Shown piece after piece: positions 44,317 through 54,128 of a stretch of 64,000 nt of DNA. The stretch comes from Holophagae bacterium (lineage in GTDB: Bacteria > Acidobacteriota > Holophagae > Acanthopleuribacterales > Acanthopleuribacteraceae). Each line of letters starts with the position of its first letter. Positions within the stretch are counted from its first letter, which is position 1. The stretch is taken from NCBI GenBank assembly GCA_030429565.1, contig JAUIFE010000005.1:62001-126000 (forward strand), read 5' to 3'. The notes beneath the pieces were generated by a model. That model was given only the letters and a program-made list of their open reading frames with translations, was not told where the DNA came from and ran no database searches. Position numbers and translations under genes: made by a program.

Positions 44317-45462
44317 ATGAACACATCGCGTCTCCTCGTCCTCCTTTCCCTGATCGTTGCCACCGTCGCTTGTCAGTCGCCCCAAGCCGAGGGCGCCGCC
44401 GGCATGATGCCGCCACCGCCGACCGTGACCATGGCCACCCCTTTACAACACGAAATTACCCAATACGCTGAATTTACCGGGCGCTTTCACGCGTTTAAAC
44501 GCGTCGAGATGCGTGCCCGCGTCGACGGTTACTTGACCAAAGTCGGTTTTGAAGACGGGCAAATGGTCAACCAAGGTGATCTGCTGTTTGAAATCGATCC
44601 ACGCCCCTACCGGTTGGCCTTGAGCGGCGCTGAGGCTGATTTGGAAGCCGCCAAGACGCGCTTGCGCCTTGCGGAAAAAGAATTCAAACGGGTTGAATCG
44701 CTGCGTGACCGCCGTGCTGTCTCCGCCGAAGAGCTCGATCGTCGCTTGGAAGAACGCGATACCGCCGCCGCCGCCATTTTGGCCTTGAAAGCGCGCGTCG
44801 AAGAAGCGCGCCTCGATGTCACCTTCACCGAAGTACGCGCGCCCATCAGCGGTCGCGTCAGTGAAACCCTTCTCGATGTTGGTAACTTGGTCGGTAATTC
44901 GACCCTGTTGACCACCATTGTGGCCCTCGACCCGCTGCACTTCTACGTTGAAGCCGGCGAGCAGGAACTGGCGCAAATCGCGCATGGTGGTGATCGCGGC
45001 CGCGGTGTTGCCGTGCAGGTCAAGCTCTTGACCGAAAGCGACTACAGCCACGAGGGCGTGATTGATTTCGTCGACAACGAAATCGACAACGCGACCGGTA
45101 CCTTGTTGATGCGTGCGCGTTTCAACAATCGCGATTTCACCTTGCAGCCAGGCGCTTTCGGTCGTGCGCGCATCCCCATGGGCCGACCCGGCCCGGTGAT
45201 GCTGGTGCCCGATGCCGCGATTGCCTCGTTCTTGACGCAAAAGTTGGTGTACATGGTCGGCGAGGACGGCACGGTTCAGCCGCGCCCCGTCGAGCTTGGC
45301 CCGCTGTGGGGCAACGGCTTCCGCGTCATTCGCTCCGGCTTGCAGCCAGGGGAGTCGATTATGATCAACGGCCTCGCCAAGGTGCGGCCCGGAATGCCCG
45401 TGAAGGTTGAACAAGGTTCGATTACCCTCGACGGCGCCCCTGCCGCCGGCCCACAAGGTTAA
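44317..45462 (+). CDS. RND efflux periplasmic adaptor lipoprotein (MFP)
   Basis: 381 residues from the ATG at 44317 (TGAGG eight bases upstream); the frame is open to 44200 but without a signal sequence there. The signal peptide ends at a lipobox VATVAC, with Cys19. A barrel-sandwich (biotinyl-lipoyl-like) domain follows (RARVDGYLTKVGFEDGQMVN, GDLLFEIDPRPY). Next is a coiled-coil hairpin (LEAAKTRLRLAEKEFKRVES to ALKARVEEARLDVTF), then the second lipoyl half (VRAPISGRVSETLLDVGNLV), then beta-barrel and membrane-proximal domains. It bridges the inner-membrane pump and outer-membrane channel. First gene of the operon with the pump (93 bases) and OMF. Resembles the AcrA/MexA family; drug specificity is not predictable. 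Confidence 0.93.
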   Translation: MNTSRLLVLLSLIVATVACQSPQAEGAAGMMPPPPTVTMATPLQHEITQYAEFTGRFHAFKRVEMRARVDGYLTKVGFEDGQMVNQGDLLFEIDPRPYRLALSGAEADLEAAKTRLRLAEKEFKRVESLRDRRAVSAEELDRRLEERDTAAAAILALKARVEEARLDVTFTEVRAPISGRVSETLLDVGNLVGNSTLLTTIVALDPLHFYVEAGEQELAQIAHGGDRGRGVAVQVKLLTESDYSHEGVIDFVDNEIDNATGTLLMRARFNNRDFTLQPGAFGRARIPMGRPGPVMLVPDAAIASFLTQKLVYMVGEDGTVQPRPVELGPLWGNGFRVIRSGLQPGESIMINGLAKVRPGMPVKVEQGSITLDGAPAAGPQG

Positions 45463-45555
45463 TCGCGGCCGCTTTTCGGTCGCCTGTTGTTGTTTCGGCT
45501 TAGGCCGATTGGGACCCGCGTCGCACGGTGCGGCGCGGCTTGAGAAGGACCCACC

Positions 45556-48500
45556 ATGAAATTTACCCATATTTTTGCCGATCGCCCCATCTTCGCCACG
45601 GTGCTTTCGGTCATGATCATTCTCGTCGGTTCAATTGCGTACCAAACGCTGCCGGTCAGTCAAATGCCGGAGATTGCGCCGCCGACCATTGTTGTTTCCG
45701 CATCCTATCCCGGTGCCAGTGCTGAAACCGTCTCCAAAACCGTGGCCACCGTGTTGGAACAGGAAATCAACGGCGTCGAGAACATGCTCTACATGCTGTC
45801 GCAATCCACCAACGACGGTCAGCTCGCACTGACCATCACTTTCGAGTTGGGTACCGATCTGGAAGAAGCCCAGGTTTTGGTGCAGAACCGCGTTGCCATT
45901 GCTGAGCCGCGTTTGCCCGAAGAGGTGCGCCGCAACGGGATCGTCACCGCTAAGAACTCGCCCAATCTGATGATGGTCATTCACTTGCTGTCACCTGACG
46001 GTAGCCTTGATCCTCTTTACATCTCCAACTACGCCACTTTACGCATTCGCGATGCCTTGGCACGGATCGACGGCGTTGGTTCGCTGCTCGTGTTTGGCGG
46101 TGCCGACTACGCCATGCGTGTCTGGCTCGATCCCGACCTGATGGCGGCTCGCGGGCTCAGTGCCGGCGAAGTGGTCGCCGCCATGCGTCAGCAGAACGTG
46201 CAGGTTGCCGCCGGTATTTTGAACCAACAGCCGCAACCCAATGCCAGTGCCTTCGAGCTCAGCGTGCAGACGCAAGGCCGCTTCGAAAGTGCCGCCGAGT
46301 TTGGCGAAATCGTCGTGAAACAGGAAGCCGCCGGCGGCGGACGCCCGTCGCGTTTGGTCCAGCTCAAAGACATTGCCCGGATCGAACTAGGCGCGCAAAC
46401 CTACGCCACGCGCAGTTACCTCAATGACGATCCCGCGGTCGCCCTGGCGGTATTCCAGCGGCCTGGCACCAACGCGCTCGCCACTGCTGAGGCGCTCATC
46501 GCCGCCATGGAGCAATTCAAGGGCGATTTCCCACCTGGCATGGCCTACGACATTGTCTACAACCCCACCAATTACGTCGCCGAATCGATTAGCGAGGTTT
46601 ATCGGACGCTGCTCGAGGCCTTGTTTTTGGTTGTCTTGGTTGTGCTGTTGTTCCTGCAATCCTGGCGCGCCGCGATTATTCCCATCGCCGCCATTCCCGT
46701 CAGTTTAATCGGCACCTTCGCCGTGCTTTCGCTGCTGGGCTTTTCGCTCAACACCTTGACCTTGTTTGGCTTGGTGTTGGCTATTGGGATCGTGGTCGAC
46801 GACGCCATTGTCGTCGTTGAAAACGTCGAACGCAACCTGGCCCGTGGTTTACCGCCGCGCGAGGCTGTTCACCGCAGTATGGACGAGGTCGGCATTGCGC
46901 TAATCGCCATGGCCTTGGTGTTGGTGGCTGTTTTCCTGCCGTCCGCCTTCATTTCCGGCGTCTCCGGCCAGTTTTACCGCGCCTTCGCCGTCACCATCAC
47001 CGTGTCGACCGTCATCTCGGGTTTTGTGTCGCTGACCTTGTCGCCCGCTTTGGCCGTCATTCTGCTGCGGGCCCACGACCCCGACGCGCCTGTGCCAATC
47101 TGGCAAAAGCCGGTGCGACTGCTGTTTGACGGTTTTGAGGGTCTTCTCAATTGGGTCACCGGCAAGTATGCCCGTTTGGTCAAACGCTTGGTGCGCATGA
47201 GTGCTCTGGCCATGCTGGTTTACGTCGGGTTACTCGCCTTGACCTACTACCAATTCCAGCGGACCCCGACCGGCTTTATCCCCGACCAGGATCAGGGTTA
47301 CTTCATCACCGCCATGCAGTTACCGCCGGGCTCCTCGCTCGAACGGACCGATGCCGTCGTGCGCGATTGTCTCGAGCGCATGAGTAAGGTCCCCGGTGTG
47401 AAGAACATGGTTGGGTTTGGCGGATTCTCCGGTGCGACCTTTACCAGTGCTTCCAACGAAGCCGTTATCTTCATCGCCCTGGACGACTACGACACCCGTG
47501 TTGCCAAGGGCGTGACCTACAACGGTCTACTCGGCGCTCTAAACGGGACCTTGGCCGAGGTTCAGGAAGCCTTCACCATCGTGATCCCGCCGCCGGCCGT
47601 GCAGGGCATTGGCAACAGCGGTGGTTTCACCATGATGATTCAGGACCGGGCCGGTCACGGTCACGATGCCTTGCTTAACGCGACCTGGTCGCTGGCCGGC
47701 GCCGCCATGGCCGATCCTTCCGTCGCCATGGCCTTCACCACCTTCGAAGCGCAAACACCGCAACTTTACCTGGACATCGACCGCGACCGTGCGCGTCGTT
47801 TGGGTGTGGATGTCGGTCGATTGTTGGAAACCGTCAGCGTGTTTCTCGGTTCGTCTTACATCAACGATTTCAACATGTTGGGTCGCACCTATCGCGTCAT
47901 TGCCCAGGCCGAGCCAGGACAGCGTTTGACCCCCGACGATATCCTGCGCCTCAAAGTGCCCAATCAAGACGGAAAAATGGTGCCCGTTAGCGCCGTAGCC
48001 ACCTTGGAAAACAGTTACGGGCCGTCGCGTGTGCCGCGCTTCAACCTGTTCAACACGGCGGCGCTGTCGGGCAACATTACGCCTGGCTTCAGCACCGGCG
48101 CAACGCTCGATACCATGGAGCAGTTGGCCGCGCAGGTCCTGCCCGAAGGGTTTAGTTTCGAGTGGACCGATTTGGCGTACCAGCAAAAACGCGCCGGCAA
48201 CACCGCCGGTCTCGTGTTCCTGTTGGCCGTTGTGTTTGTGTTTTTGCTGTTGGCCGCGCAATACGAAAGTTGGTCGCTGCCTTTGGCGGTCATTCTGATT
48301 GTTCCCATGGGTTTGCTTTCGGCCATTTCCGGCGTGATTATGGTGGGTCACGACAACAACATCCTCACCCAGATCGGGTTTGTTGTGTTGATCGGGCTCG
48401 CCAGTAAAAATGCGATCCTGATTGTCGAGTTCGCCAAACAACAAGAAGAAAGCGGTATGGATCGTTTTAAGGCCGCCGTGGAAGCGGCACGCTTGCGTTT

Positions 48501-48744
48501 ACGGCCGATTCTGATGACGTCGATGGCTTTTATCCTGGGTGTGTTGCCCTTGGTGTTCGCCACAGGCGCCGGCTGGGAAATGCGCCGCGCCATGGGTTTG
48601 GCCGTGTTTAGCGGCATGATCGGCGTGACCTTCTTTGGTCTGTTGCTGACGCCCGTGTTTTACACCATCACGCGCATGCCGTTGTTCGTGCGCACCAGCG
48701 CCCCGCAACCCGCCGCCGAACCCCAAGAGGAGGCTGACGCATGA
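45556..48744 (+). CDS. RND efflux pump, HAE-1 family (AcrB/MexB type)
   Basis: 1062 residues, full length. It starts with the classic MKFTHIFADRPIFATVLSVM and a large periplasmic loop (YPGASAETV, QEINGVENMLYMLSQSTNDG). The TM4 proton-relay pair Asp415-Asp416 lies in GIVVDDAIVVVENVERN, and the second half ends with a matching TM set (VLIGLASKNAILIVEFAKQQ, RLRPILMTSMAFILGVLPL). It exports hydrophobic or amphiphilic compounds using the proton gradient as a trimer. GAAGGACC lies a few bases before the ATG. The stop overlaps the ATG of the outer-membrane factor gene (ATGA), so the two are coupled. The substrate loops are not diagnostic. Confidence 0.95.
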   Translation: MKFTHIFADRPIFATVLSVMIILVGSIAYQTLPVSQMPEIAPPTIVVSASYPGASAETVSKTVATVLEQEINGVENMLYMLSQSTNDGQLALTITFELGTDLEEAQVLVQNRVAIAEPRLPEEVRRNGIVTAKNSPNLMMVIHLLSPDGSLDPLYISNYATLRIRDALARIDGVGSLLVFGGADYAMRVWLDPDLMAARGLSAGEVVAAMRQQNVQVAAGILNQQPQPNASAFELSVQTQGRFESAAEFGEIVVKQEAAGGGRPSRLVQLKDIARIELGAQTYATRSYLNDDPAVALAVFQRPGTNALATAEALIAAMEQFKGDFPPGMAYDIVYNPTNYVAESISEVYRTLLEALFLVVLVVLLFLQSWRAAIIPIAAIPVSLIGTFAVLSLLGFSLNTLTLFGLVLAIGIVVDDAIVVVENVERNLARGLPPREAVHRSMDEVGIALIAMALVLVAVFLPSAFISGVSGQFYRAFAVTITVSTVISGFVSLTLSPALAVILLRAHDPDAPVPIWQKPVRLLFDGFEGLLNWVTGKYARLVKRLVRMSALAMLVYVGLLALTYYQFQRTPTGFIPDQDQGYFITAMQLPPGSSLERTDAVVRDCLERMSKVPGVKNMVGFGGFSGATFTSASNEAVIFIALDDYDTRVAKGVTYNGLLGALNGTLAEVQEAFTIVIPPPAVQGIGNSGGFTMMIQDRAGHGHDALLNATWSLAGAAMADPSVAMAFTTFEAQTPQLYLDIDRDRARRLGVDVGRLLETVSVFLGSSYINDFNMLGRTYRVIAQAEPGQRLTPDDILRLKVPNQDGKMVPVSAVATLENSYGPSRVPRFNLFNTAALSGNITPGFSTGATLDTMEQLAAQVLPEGFSFEWTDLAYQQKRAGNTAGLVFLLAVVFVFLLLAAQYESWSLPLAVILIVPMGLLSAISGVIMVGHDNNILTQIGFVVLIGLASKNAILIVEFAKQQEESGMDRFKAAVEAARLRLRPILMTSMAFILGVLPLVFATGAGWEMRRAMGLAVFSGMIGVTFFGLLLTPVFYTITRMPLFVRTSAPQPAAEPQEEADA

Positions 48745-50147
48745 GAGCCATCGAATCATTAAAACGAGGTGCTGTCGTGGCAGCCTTGCTGACCGGCCTG
48801 CATTGCGCGCCGGTGCGCCCGCTTCAAGACGCCGAACCGCCCGCGAGCGCGGCCTCAAGTGTGATTGCTGAAAAAGACGCGCGTTTTGAGCAAGGCGCCG
48901 TCGCCGCCGAGTGGTGGACCCAGTTTGCCGATACCCAGCTCAATGACTTGGTTGCACGCGCTTTGGCCAATAACCTCGACATTGTTCAGGCCATGGCGCG
49001 TCTGGAGCGCAACGAGGCTTTGCTGCGCGCCCAGGGTTTTGATCGCTTTCCGACTGTTACCGCCCGAGCCGGTTATACGCGTGATCGGGTGAGTGCCGAC
49101 GCGTTCGGGCCCTTCCCGCAACGCAATTTTGACAGCTTTACCCTGGGCAGTCAGATTGCTTGGGAGCTGGATGTTTTGGGCCGCATCAAACAACGTATCG
49201 CCGTCGCTGAAGCTGAGCACCTTTGGTCGCAGGCCGATCTGCGTGCCGTCCAGATCAACGTGGCCGCCGCGGTTGGTCGGGCCTATATGGATCTGCGCGG
49301 TGCTCAGTACCGCTTGGATGTGGCCGAACGCAACCTCAAAAATCAACGCGAAAGCCTTGAGTTGACGCAGGCACTGAGCGAAGGTGGGCGCGGTACCGAT
49401 CTCGATGTAGCGCGCGCCGAGACATTGTTACGTACCACCGAAGCCTCGCTGCCGCCGCTCAAAGCCGACATTACGCGCGCCATCCACCGTTTGGCCGTGC
49501 TGACCCTGCAACCGGCCGACGAGGTGCGTGACGCCTTAAGTGCACCGCAACCTTTGCCGTCGCTGCCGGCCAATGTGCAGCTCGGCGATGTCGCCGCCAT
49601 GATCCAACGACGTCCCGACCTGCAGCAAGCACAGCAACGCGTGTTACAGGCGACGGCCCGTTATAACCTCGAGGCAACCGATCTGTTCCCAAAGGTTTCG
49701 CTGGTTGGATCACTGGGGTTCCTGTCCCTTTCCTTTTCAAACCTGCTCACCAGTGACGCCTTTAACTTCTCGATTGGCCCGGTCGTCGATTGGTCGGCGC
49801 TGGACATCCGTCGTCAAAAGGCCGAGCTGGCCGCTGCCGACGCCGCCACCCGCGAACAGGTTGCCGCCTACCAACAGCAAGTGATTCAAGCACTTGAATC
49901 GCTCGACAACGCTCTGGCCGATTTCAGCCGCGAAGAGGAACGCCGTCGCCAACTGGTGTTGGCCGCGCAGGCCGCCGCCAAAACCGTCGAACTGGCGCGC
50001 GTCCGTTTCGAAGCCGGCATCGACAGTTACCTGGACGTGCTCGACGCCGAACGAACCCTGCTGGAGACGGAATCCGGTTTGGCCGTGAGTGAATTGAGCG
50101 CCGCCAATCATTTGGTGTCCGTTTATACCGAGTTGGGCGCCTTGTAA
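48741..50147 (+). CDS. outer-membrane factor lipoprotein of the RND system (NodT/OprM type)
   Basis: 468 residues. The signal peptide ends in LLTGLHC, so Cys22 is lipidated. The mature protein has the two-fold OEP repeat: WWTQFADTQLNDLVARALAN with long coiled helices (ANNLDIVQAMARLERNEALL), and the second half RRPDLQQAQQRVLQATARYN and FEAGIDSYLDVLDAERTLLE, all hallmarks of TolC/OprM trimers. It is the outer-membrane exit duct for the pump in the preceding two genes, and its ATG overlaps their last stop. After the stop come about 150 bases with no terminator of clear strength before the TonB receptor. Confidence 0.93.
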   Translation: MRAIESLKRGAVVAALLTGLHCAPVRPLQDAEPPASAASSVIAEKDARFEQGAVAAEWWTQFADTQLNDLVARALANNLDIVQAMARLERNEALLRAQGFDRFPTVTARAGYTRDRVSADAFGPFPQRNFDSFTLGSQIAWELDVLGRIKQRIAVAEAEHLWSQADLRAVQINVAAAVGRAYMDLRGAQYRLDVAERNLKNQRESLELTQALSEGGRGTDLDVARAETLLRTTEASLPPLKADITRAIHRLAVLTLQPADEVRDALSAPQPLPSLPANVQLGDVAAMIQRRPDLQQAQQRVLQATARYNLEATDLFPKVSLVGSLGFLSLSFSNLLTSDAFNFSIGPVVDWSALDIRRQKAELAAADAATREQVAAYQQQVIQALESLDNALADFSREEERRRQLVLAAQAAAKTVELARVRFEAGIDSYLDVLDAERTLLETESGLAVSELSAANHLVSVYTELGAL

Positions 50148-50252
50148 AGACACTGCCTGGTGTTTTGGTAACCCCGTCGGCAAAGTGCGAAATAAAGTGC
50201 CTTGCCGGGTCGTGCTATTCACCAATAAGGGTTAAGTCGCGACGGTTTTATA

Positions 50253-50287
50253 CCGAAAAGTGGACCATACTTATTTACACTTTTCGG
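50253..50287 (+). promoter_or_regulatory. inverted repeat overlapping the leader of the TonB receptor gene
   Basis: CCGAAAAGTG (50253-50262) and CACTTTTCGG (50278-50287) are perfect 10-base complements separated by 15 bases. The right arm abuts the Shine-Dalgarno run GGGGGAA and lies eight bases before the ATG. It could be an operator or an RNA hairpin controlling translation. Confidence 0.6.
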
Positions 50288-50295
50288 GGGAACCG

Positions 50296-53200
50296 ATGCG
50301 ACTTCTCGCTGCTGCACTGTTCGTGTTGCTTTCGGTCAACTTCTATGTGGCCGCCCAATCGCAAGCGACTACCGGGATTATCGAAGGGACCGTGGTCGAT
50401 GTCGATCAGCAGCCGCTCGTCGGCGTTTCGGTCGAAATCATTAACAAAGCCACCAATTACACCAAAAACGTGACCAGCGACAGCCGCGGGCGTTTTCGCG
50501 GTTTGTTGCTGCCGCTCGGCCCCTATCGAGTCCGCGGCAACAAGGACGGCTTTTACATTTCGCAACAGGACGGTCTCAACGTCACGGTCGGTAAAACCGT
50601 CGTCGTCACCATTGAAATGAAACAGGTTGAGAGCCAGGATATCGCCGATCTGTTCAGTCAGCTCGACGCGCTCTCCGCTGAGCAAAACGAGCAACGTGCC
50701 GAAATCATGGAGTCGATCACCGTTTCCGCCGACGACTTCAAGCAGGTGGTTGAGACTGCGCGCGTTGAAAGTTCGGTGTCGCTGGGTGACGAAGAAATTC
50801 AAGGTTTGCCCAACAACGGTCGCAACTTCCTCGACTTCTCCTTGCTTACGCCTGGTGCAACGGTTGCGCAAGGCCCCGACGGCGCCGTGATTTCGATCAA
50901 CGGCCAGAAGGGGATTAACAACAACGTTTCGGTCGACGGCGCCGACTTTAACAACCCCTTCTTCGGCGAGCAGCGTGGTGGTCAACGCGCGCCCTTCACC
51001 TTTAACCTCGATGCCGTTCAAGAGGTTGTCGTTGTTGGCGATGGTGCGCCCGCCGAGTTTGGCCGTTCTTCTTCGGGTTTCATTAACGTTATTACCAAAA
51101 GCGGCACCAACCAGCTCAAGGGTTCGACCCACCTGTTTCGCCGCGACGACGCGCTCAACGCCAAAGCCGAAAACCCCGATGGTTCCCTGGCCGACAAGTT
51201 CCCCTTTGAACAAACCCAGGTCGGTTTCACCTTGGGCGGACCCATTGTCAAAGACCGCGCCTTCTTCTTCATTTCCTTTGACTTACAGCAAGCCGATTCC
51301 ACCAAACAACTCGACCAAAACCGCATCGAATCACGCGTGGTCGACTACTTCGCCGGTTTGGGTTACCCCAATGAAAACGATCCCATCACGCGTACCAACG
51401 ACGCCCATGCCTTCTTGGTGAAATTCGATTGGAATGTCAACGAAAGCAACCTGTTTAGCTTTCGTTTCACCGACAGCAGTTCCGAGCAGGAGAACGGCAC
51501 CTTTGACGTCGATTCCTGGGGACGCAGCGCCAATGCTGTTGAGGTCGCCGATACTTGGGCGCTCAGCGGCCAGTTGAACTCGGTGTTGTCCGGCAGCTTG
51601 ATCAACGAATTGCGTTTTCAGTACTCGCGTGAAGACCGCCCGCGTTCCTACAACGGGCCCAACATGACGGGTTCTGATCGACCCTTGCCCGATACCGCCT
51701 TCGATTTCGCCAACGGCTACCGCTTCGGCATGCCGTTTTTCATTCCCGTCGAGTACCACGACACGCGCTTCCAATTGAACAACAACCTGTCGATCATTCG
51801 TGGCGACCACCTCATCAAGATTGGGGTGGAGGCCAACTTTACCGACGCGACGCAAACCTTCGTCGGGTTTGCCAATGGACGTTACATTTTCAGTTCCACC
51901 GACGGTTTCTTCAACTACGTCAACAACCCCAGTTACGTCGAGTGTTCCGACGGGTCCAGCAGCGCGAGCGGTGTCTGTCCGCAAGGCACCGATATCGTCG
52001 GGCCCGTATTGCTGTACCTGCAGCAGGCCGGTTTGGGTGGCCGCAGCGTTGAAGAGGCCGGCACACAAACCATCGATGTGTTCGAACCCGCCGTGTTCAT
52101 TCAAGACAAGTGGGACTTAGCGCCTAACATGAGCTTGAACATGGGTTTACGCTGGGAAATGCAGAAACAGCCCGACCCAATCACGCCGCCTGGCGAAGTC
52201 TTTTTCGCCGACTTTATCGGTCAAACGCGTAACGGCATGGAATTTCCCTCCGACGGCACCATCCCGTCCGACGACGCCATGTGGCAGCCGCGTTTGGGGT
52301 TCACCTGGGATCCCAGCGGTGAGGGCCGCGCGGTGCTGCGCATTAGTGCCGGCATCTATTACGCGCGCATTCCCGGTTTGGCCGTCGCCGGCACGCGCAA
52401 TACCAACGGCAGCGTCGGCCAGTCGATTTTCCGCAACAGCAATCTGACGCCGGTGCTGGGGCCGCCGCCCGCTTATCCCGATATCCTTACCGTCGATAGC
52501 AACGCCGTGCCGTTCCGACCCGACGTGACCGTGTACGACAAAGATTTCCGCAACCCGCGTTCCGACCAATTTTCCATCACCTACGAGCGGGAAATCTTCC
52601 CGCAAACCTCGGCCTATTTGAAGGCGACCTACATCAAGGGCGCCAACCAAACCCGTTTCCTCAACCTCAACGATCCGCTGCTGGGTTCGCCCTGGTCGAC
52701 CGGTTTGGGCGAGGACGGCCAAAACGGTATTGGTAACCTGACCGTGGTCGAGTCCGGCGGCGAGTCCGAGTACACCGGTTTCAGCCTGGGTTTCAACAAG
52801 TTGTTCAACGAGAAACTGTTGGTACAGGGCAACTACACCTACGCCAAGGACAAGTCCCACGACGACAACGAACGCGATCCCTTTACCTTTCGTTACGCGC
52901 GCATCACCGACCTAGACGCCGAGTGGGGTTATTCCGACCGCGACCAGCGCCATCGTTTCGCCGCTTGGGTGTTGTGGCAGGCGCCCTACGGCTTCGACGT
53001 CAACGCGCGCTTTAATTACCGTTCAGCCCAACCGCTGTCGCTGACTGAGGACGGCACGCCCGCCAACACGCCTCAGGACCGCATTAACAGCGACGGCTCG
53101 ATTCATCCGCGTAACACCGGCCGCAAAGACAACCAATTCCGCACCATTGACCTGCGCATCTCGCGCAACTTTCGTGTCAATGACCGTTTCACGCTGGAGG

Positions 53201-53346
53201 CTGTGTTCGAGGTGTTTAACCTGACCAACAGCAAAAACCTGCTCGCGCCGGCCGTTACCAACCTCATCTTCAACTTCGACGGTACCGTCCAAGCCGGCAC
53301 CGGCACCCCACGCCAAATGCAACTCGGCGTGAAATCTCGCTTCTAG
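50296..53346 (+). CDS. TonB-dependent receptor of the Oar type with N-terminal carboxypeptidase-regulatory-like domain
   Basis: 1016 residues; ATG at 50296 chosen for GGGGGAA directly upstream. The signal peptide (MRLLAAALFVLLSVNFYVAA) is followed by one carboxypeptidase-regulatory-like module (GIIEGTVVDVDQQPLVGVSV). A Gln/Glu-rich spacer comes next, then the plug domain (EIQGLPNNGRNFLDFSLLTP, VVVGDGAPAEFGRSSSGFIN, VITKSGTNQLKGSTHLFRRD) and the 22-strand barrel, ending in GVKSRF with a terminal aromatic residue. Such receptors take up or secrete large ligands across the outer membrane using TonB-ExbBD, and Oar-like forms are very numerous in Acidobacteriota. No substrate-binding or degradation genes are adjacent. 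A perfect inverted repeat in its leader suggests specific control. Confidence 0.92.
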   Translation: MRLLAAALFVLLSVNFYVAAQSQATTGIIEGTVVDVDQQPLVGVSVEIINKATNYTKNVTSDSRGRFRGLLLPLGPYRVRGNKDGFYISQQDGLNVTVGKTVVVTIEMKQVESQDIADLFSQLDALSAEQNEQRAEIMESITVSADDFKQVVETARVESSVSLGDEEIQGLPNNGRNFLDFSLLTPGATVAQGPDGAVISINGQKGINNNVSVDGADFNNPFFGEQRGGQRAPFTFNLDAVQEVVVVGDGAPAEFGRSSSGFINVITKSGTNQLKGSTHLFRRDDALNAKAENPDGSLADKFPFEQTQVGFTLGGPIVKDRAFFFISFDLQQADSTKQLDQNRIESRVVDYFAGLGYPNENDPITRTNDAHAFLVKFDWNVNESNLFSFRFTDSSSEQENGTFDVDSWGRSANAVEVADTWALSGQLNSVLSGSLINELRFQYSREDRPRSYNGPNMTGSDRPLPDTAFDFANGYRFGMPFFIPVEYHDTRFQLNNNLSIIRGDHLIKIGVEANFTDATQTFVGFANGRYIFSSTDGFFNYVNNPSYVECSDGSSSASGVCPQGTDIVGPVLLYLQQAGLGGRSVEEAGTQTIDVFEPAVFIQDKWDLAPNMSLNMGLRWEMQKQPDPITPPGEVFFADFIGQTRNGMEFPSDGTIPSDDAMWQPRLGFTWDPSGEGRAVLRISAGIYYARIPGLAVAGTRNTNGSVGQSIFRNSNLTPVLGPPPAYPDILTVDSNAVPFRPDVTVYDKDFRNPRSDQFSITYEREIFPQTSAYLKATYIKGANQTRFLNLNDPLLGSPWSTGLGEDGQNGIGNLTVVESGGESEYTGFSLGFNKLFNEKLLVQGNYTYAKDKSHDDNERDPFTFRYARITDLDAEWGYSDRDQRHRFAAWVLWQAPYGFDVNARFNYRSAQPLSLTEDGTPANTPQDRINSDGSIHPRNTGRKDNQFRTIDLRISRNFRVNDRFTLEAVFEVFNLTNSKNLLAPAVTNLIFNFDGTVQAGTGTPRQMQLGVKSRF

Positions 53347-53407
53347 TCGGCTAAAGTCACCGCCCCGCCGGCCAGAGCACGCTTAGCATCTGCGGGACCC
53401 TTTTTCC

Positions 53408-53539
53408 ATGGATTTAGACCTAGAACAAGTCAGAGCGGCCTTCTGGCCGGCATTGCCGGCCGGCAGCCTCGTCGTGAAAGAACTCGTTCATGAATGGGTG
53501 GTTTTTGAGAAGAGCTTGGAGCCAATCTATGGTGGGTAA
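53408..53539 (+). CDS. possible 43-residue ORF, weak
   Basis: ATG to TAA ending ten bases before the next gene, encoding MDLDLEQVRAAFWPALPAGS and then a short amphipathic helix. The only upstream purine run is GGGACC, 13 bases away. The middle reads through a GGCCGGCATTGCCGGCC palindrome. It may be a leader peptide or chance; no family is known. Confidence 0.2.
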   Translation: MDLDLEQVRAAFWPALPAGSLVVKELVHEWVVFEKSLEPIYGG

Positions 53540-53548
53540 AGGAGGAAA

Positions 53549-53926
53549 GTGGTGACATCTCATGGATTTGAGCAAGACCAATGGACACAAGCAAAAGAAG
53601 AGGCAACGCTTGTCTTGATTGACCGGGCAAGGACTCGTGGAATGATTTCATATTCTGAACTTGTGTCCAAAATATCATCAATCAACTTGGAAGCGTATGA
53701 TAGACGCTTGAATCAACTCCTATCAGAAATTTCAACAGAAGAGGATCAAGAGGGTCGTGGCATGCTTTCAGTTATCGTCGTGCATCGCAAGGGTGATATG
53801 GAGCCAGGCCAAGGGTTCTATGAACTTGCTAGGTCATTGGACCGCGATGTCTCTGATAAACAGAAATGTTGGATCGTTGAGCTTCACCGGGTACATAAGC
53901 AATGGTCCTTAAACGGGCAAAGCTAG
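53549..53926 (+). CDS. conserved protein of unknown function (accessory region)
   Basis: 125 residues with two adjacent GTG start candidates (53549, 53552) behind a perfect AAAGGAGG. Features: a helix rich in charged residues (EEATLVLIDRARTRGMISYS), an LLSEISTEEDQEGRGMLSVI stretch, and VVHRKGDMEPGQGFYELARS. The motif GRGMLS..V..(K/R).GDM.PG.GF(Y/F)ELA is one I associate with a widespread set of small uncharacterised bacterial proteins. The combination suggests a small alpha/beta fold, function unknown. It opens the AT-richer accessory patch. The next gene is convergent, so there is no operon partner. Confidence 0.7.
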   Translation: MVTSHGFEQDQWTQAKEEATLVLIDRARTRGMISYSELVSKISSINLEAYDRRLNQLLSEISTEEDQEGRGMLSVIVVHRKGDMEPGQGFYELARSLDRDVSDKQKCWIVELHRVHKQWSLNGQS

Positions 53927-54128
53927 GACACCCACTTCTTTGTCGGAAGTAAGTCCCAAAAAAACGTGACAAATGCAAGAGCTAATGCCTGAGTGCCAGA
54001 ATATAATGCGATTCACTGTCGCACAGACTTTGGACTTCTCAAACGGCCTACATGTTCAAGACCTGCCCAGATTCGTAAAAGAAGATAGTGTATTTAATTT
54101 TCAATCGGCTATCCATCAAGAAGTTAAG

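Noticed and set aside
44443..45570. 375-codon minus-strand ORF opposite the RND adaptor
   Set aside because: Composition mirrors the coding strand; no ribosome-binding site or domain; the plus-strand adaptor is unmistakable.
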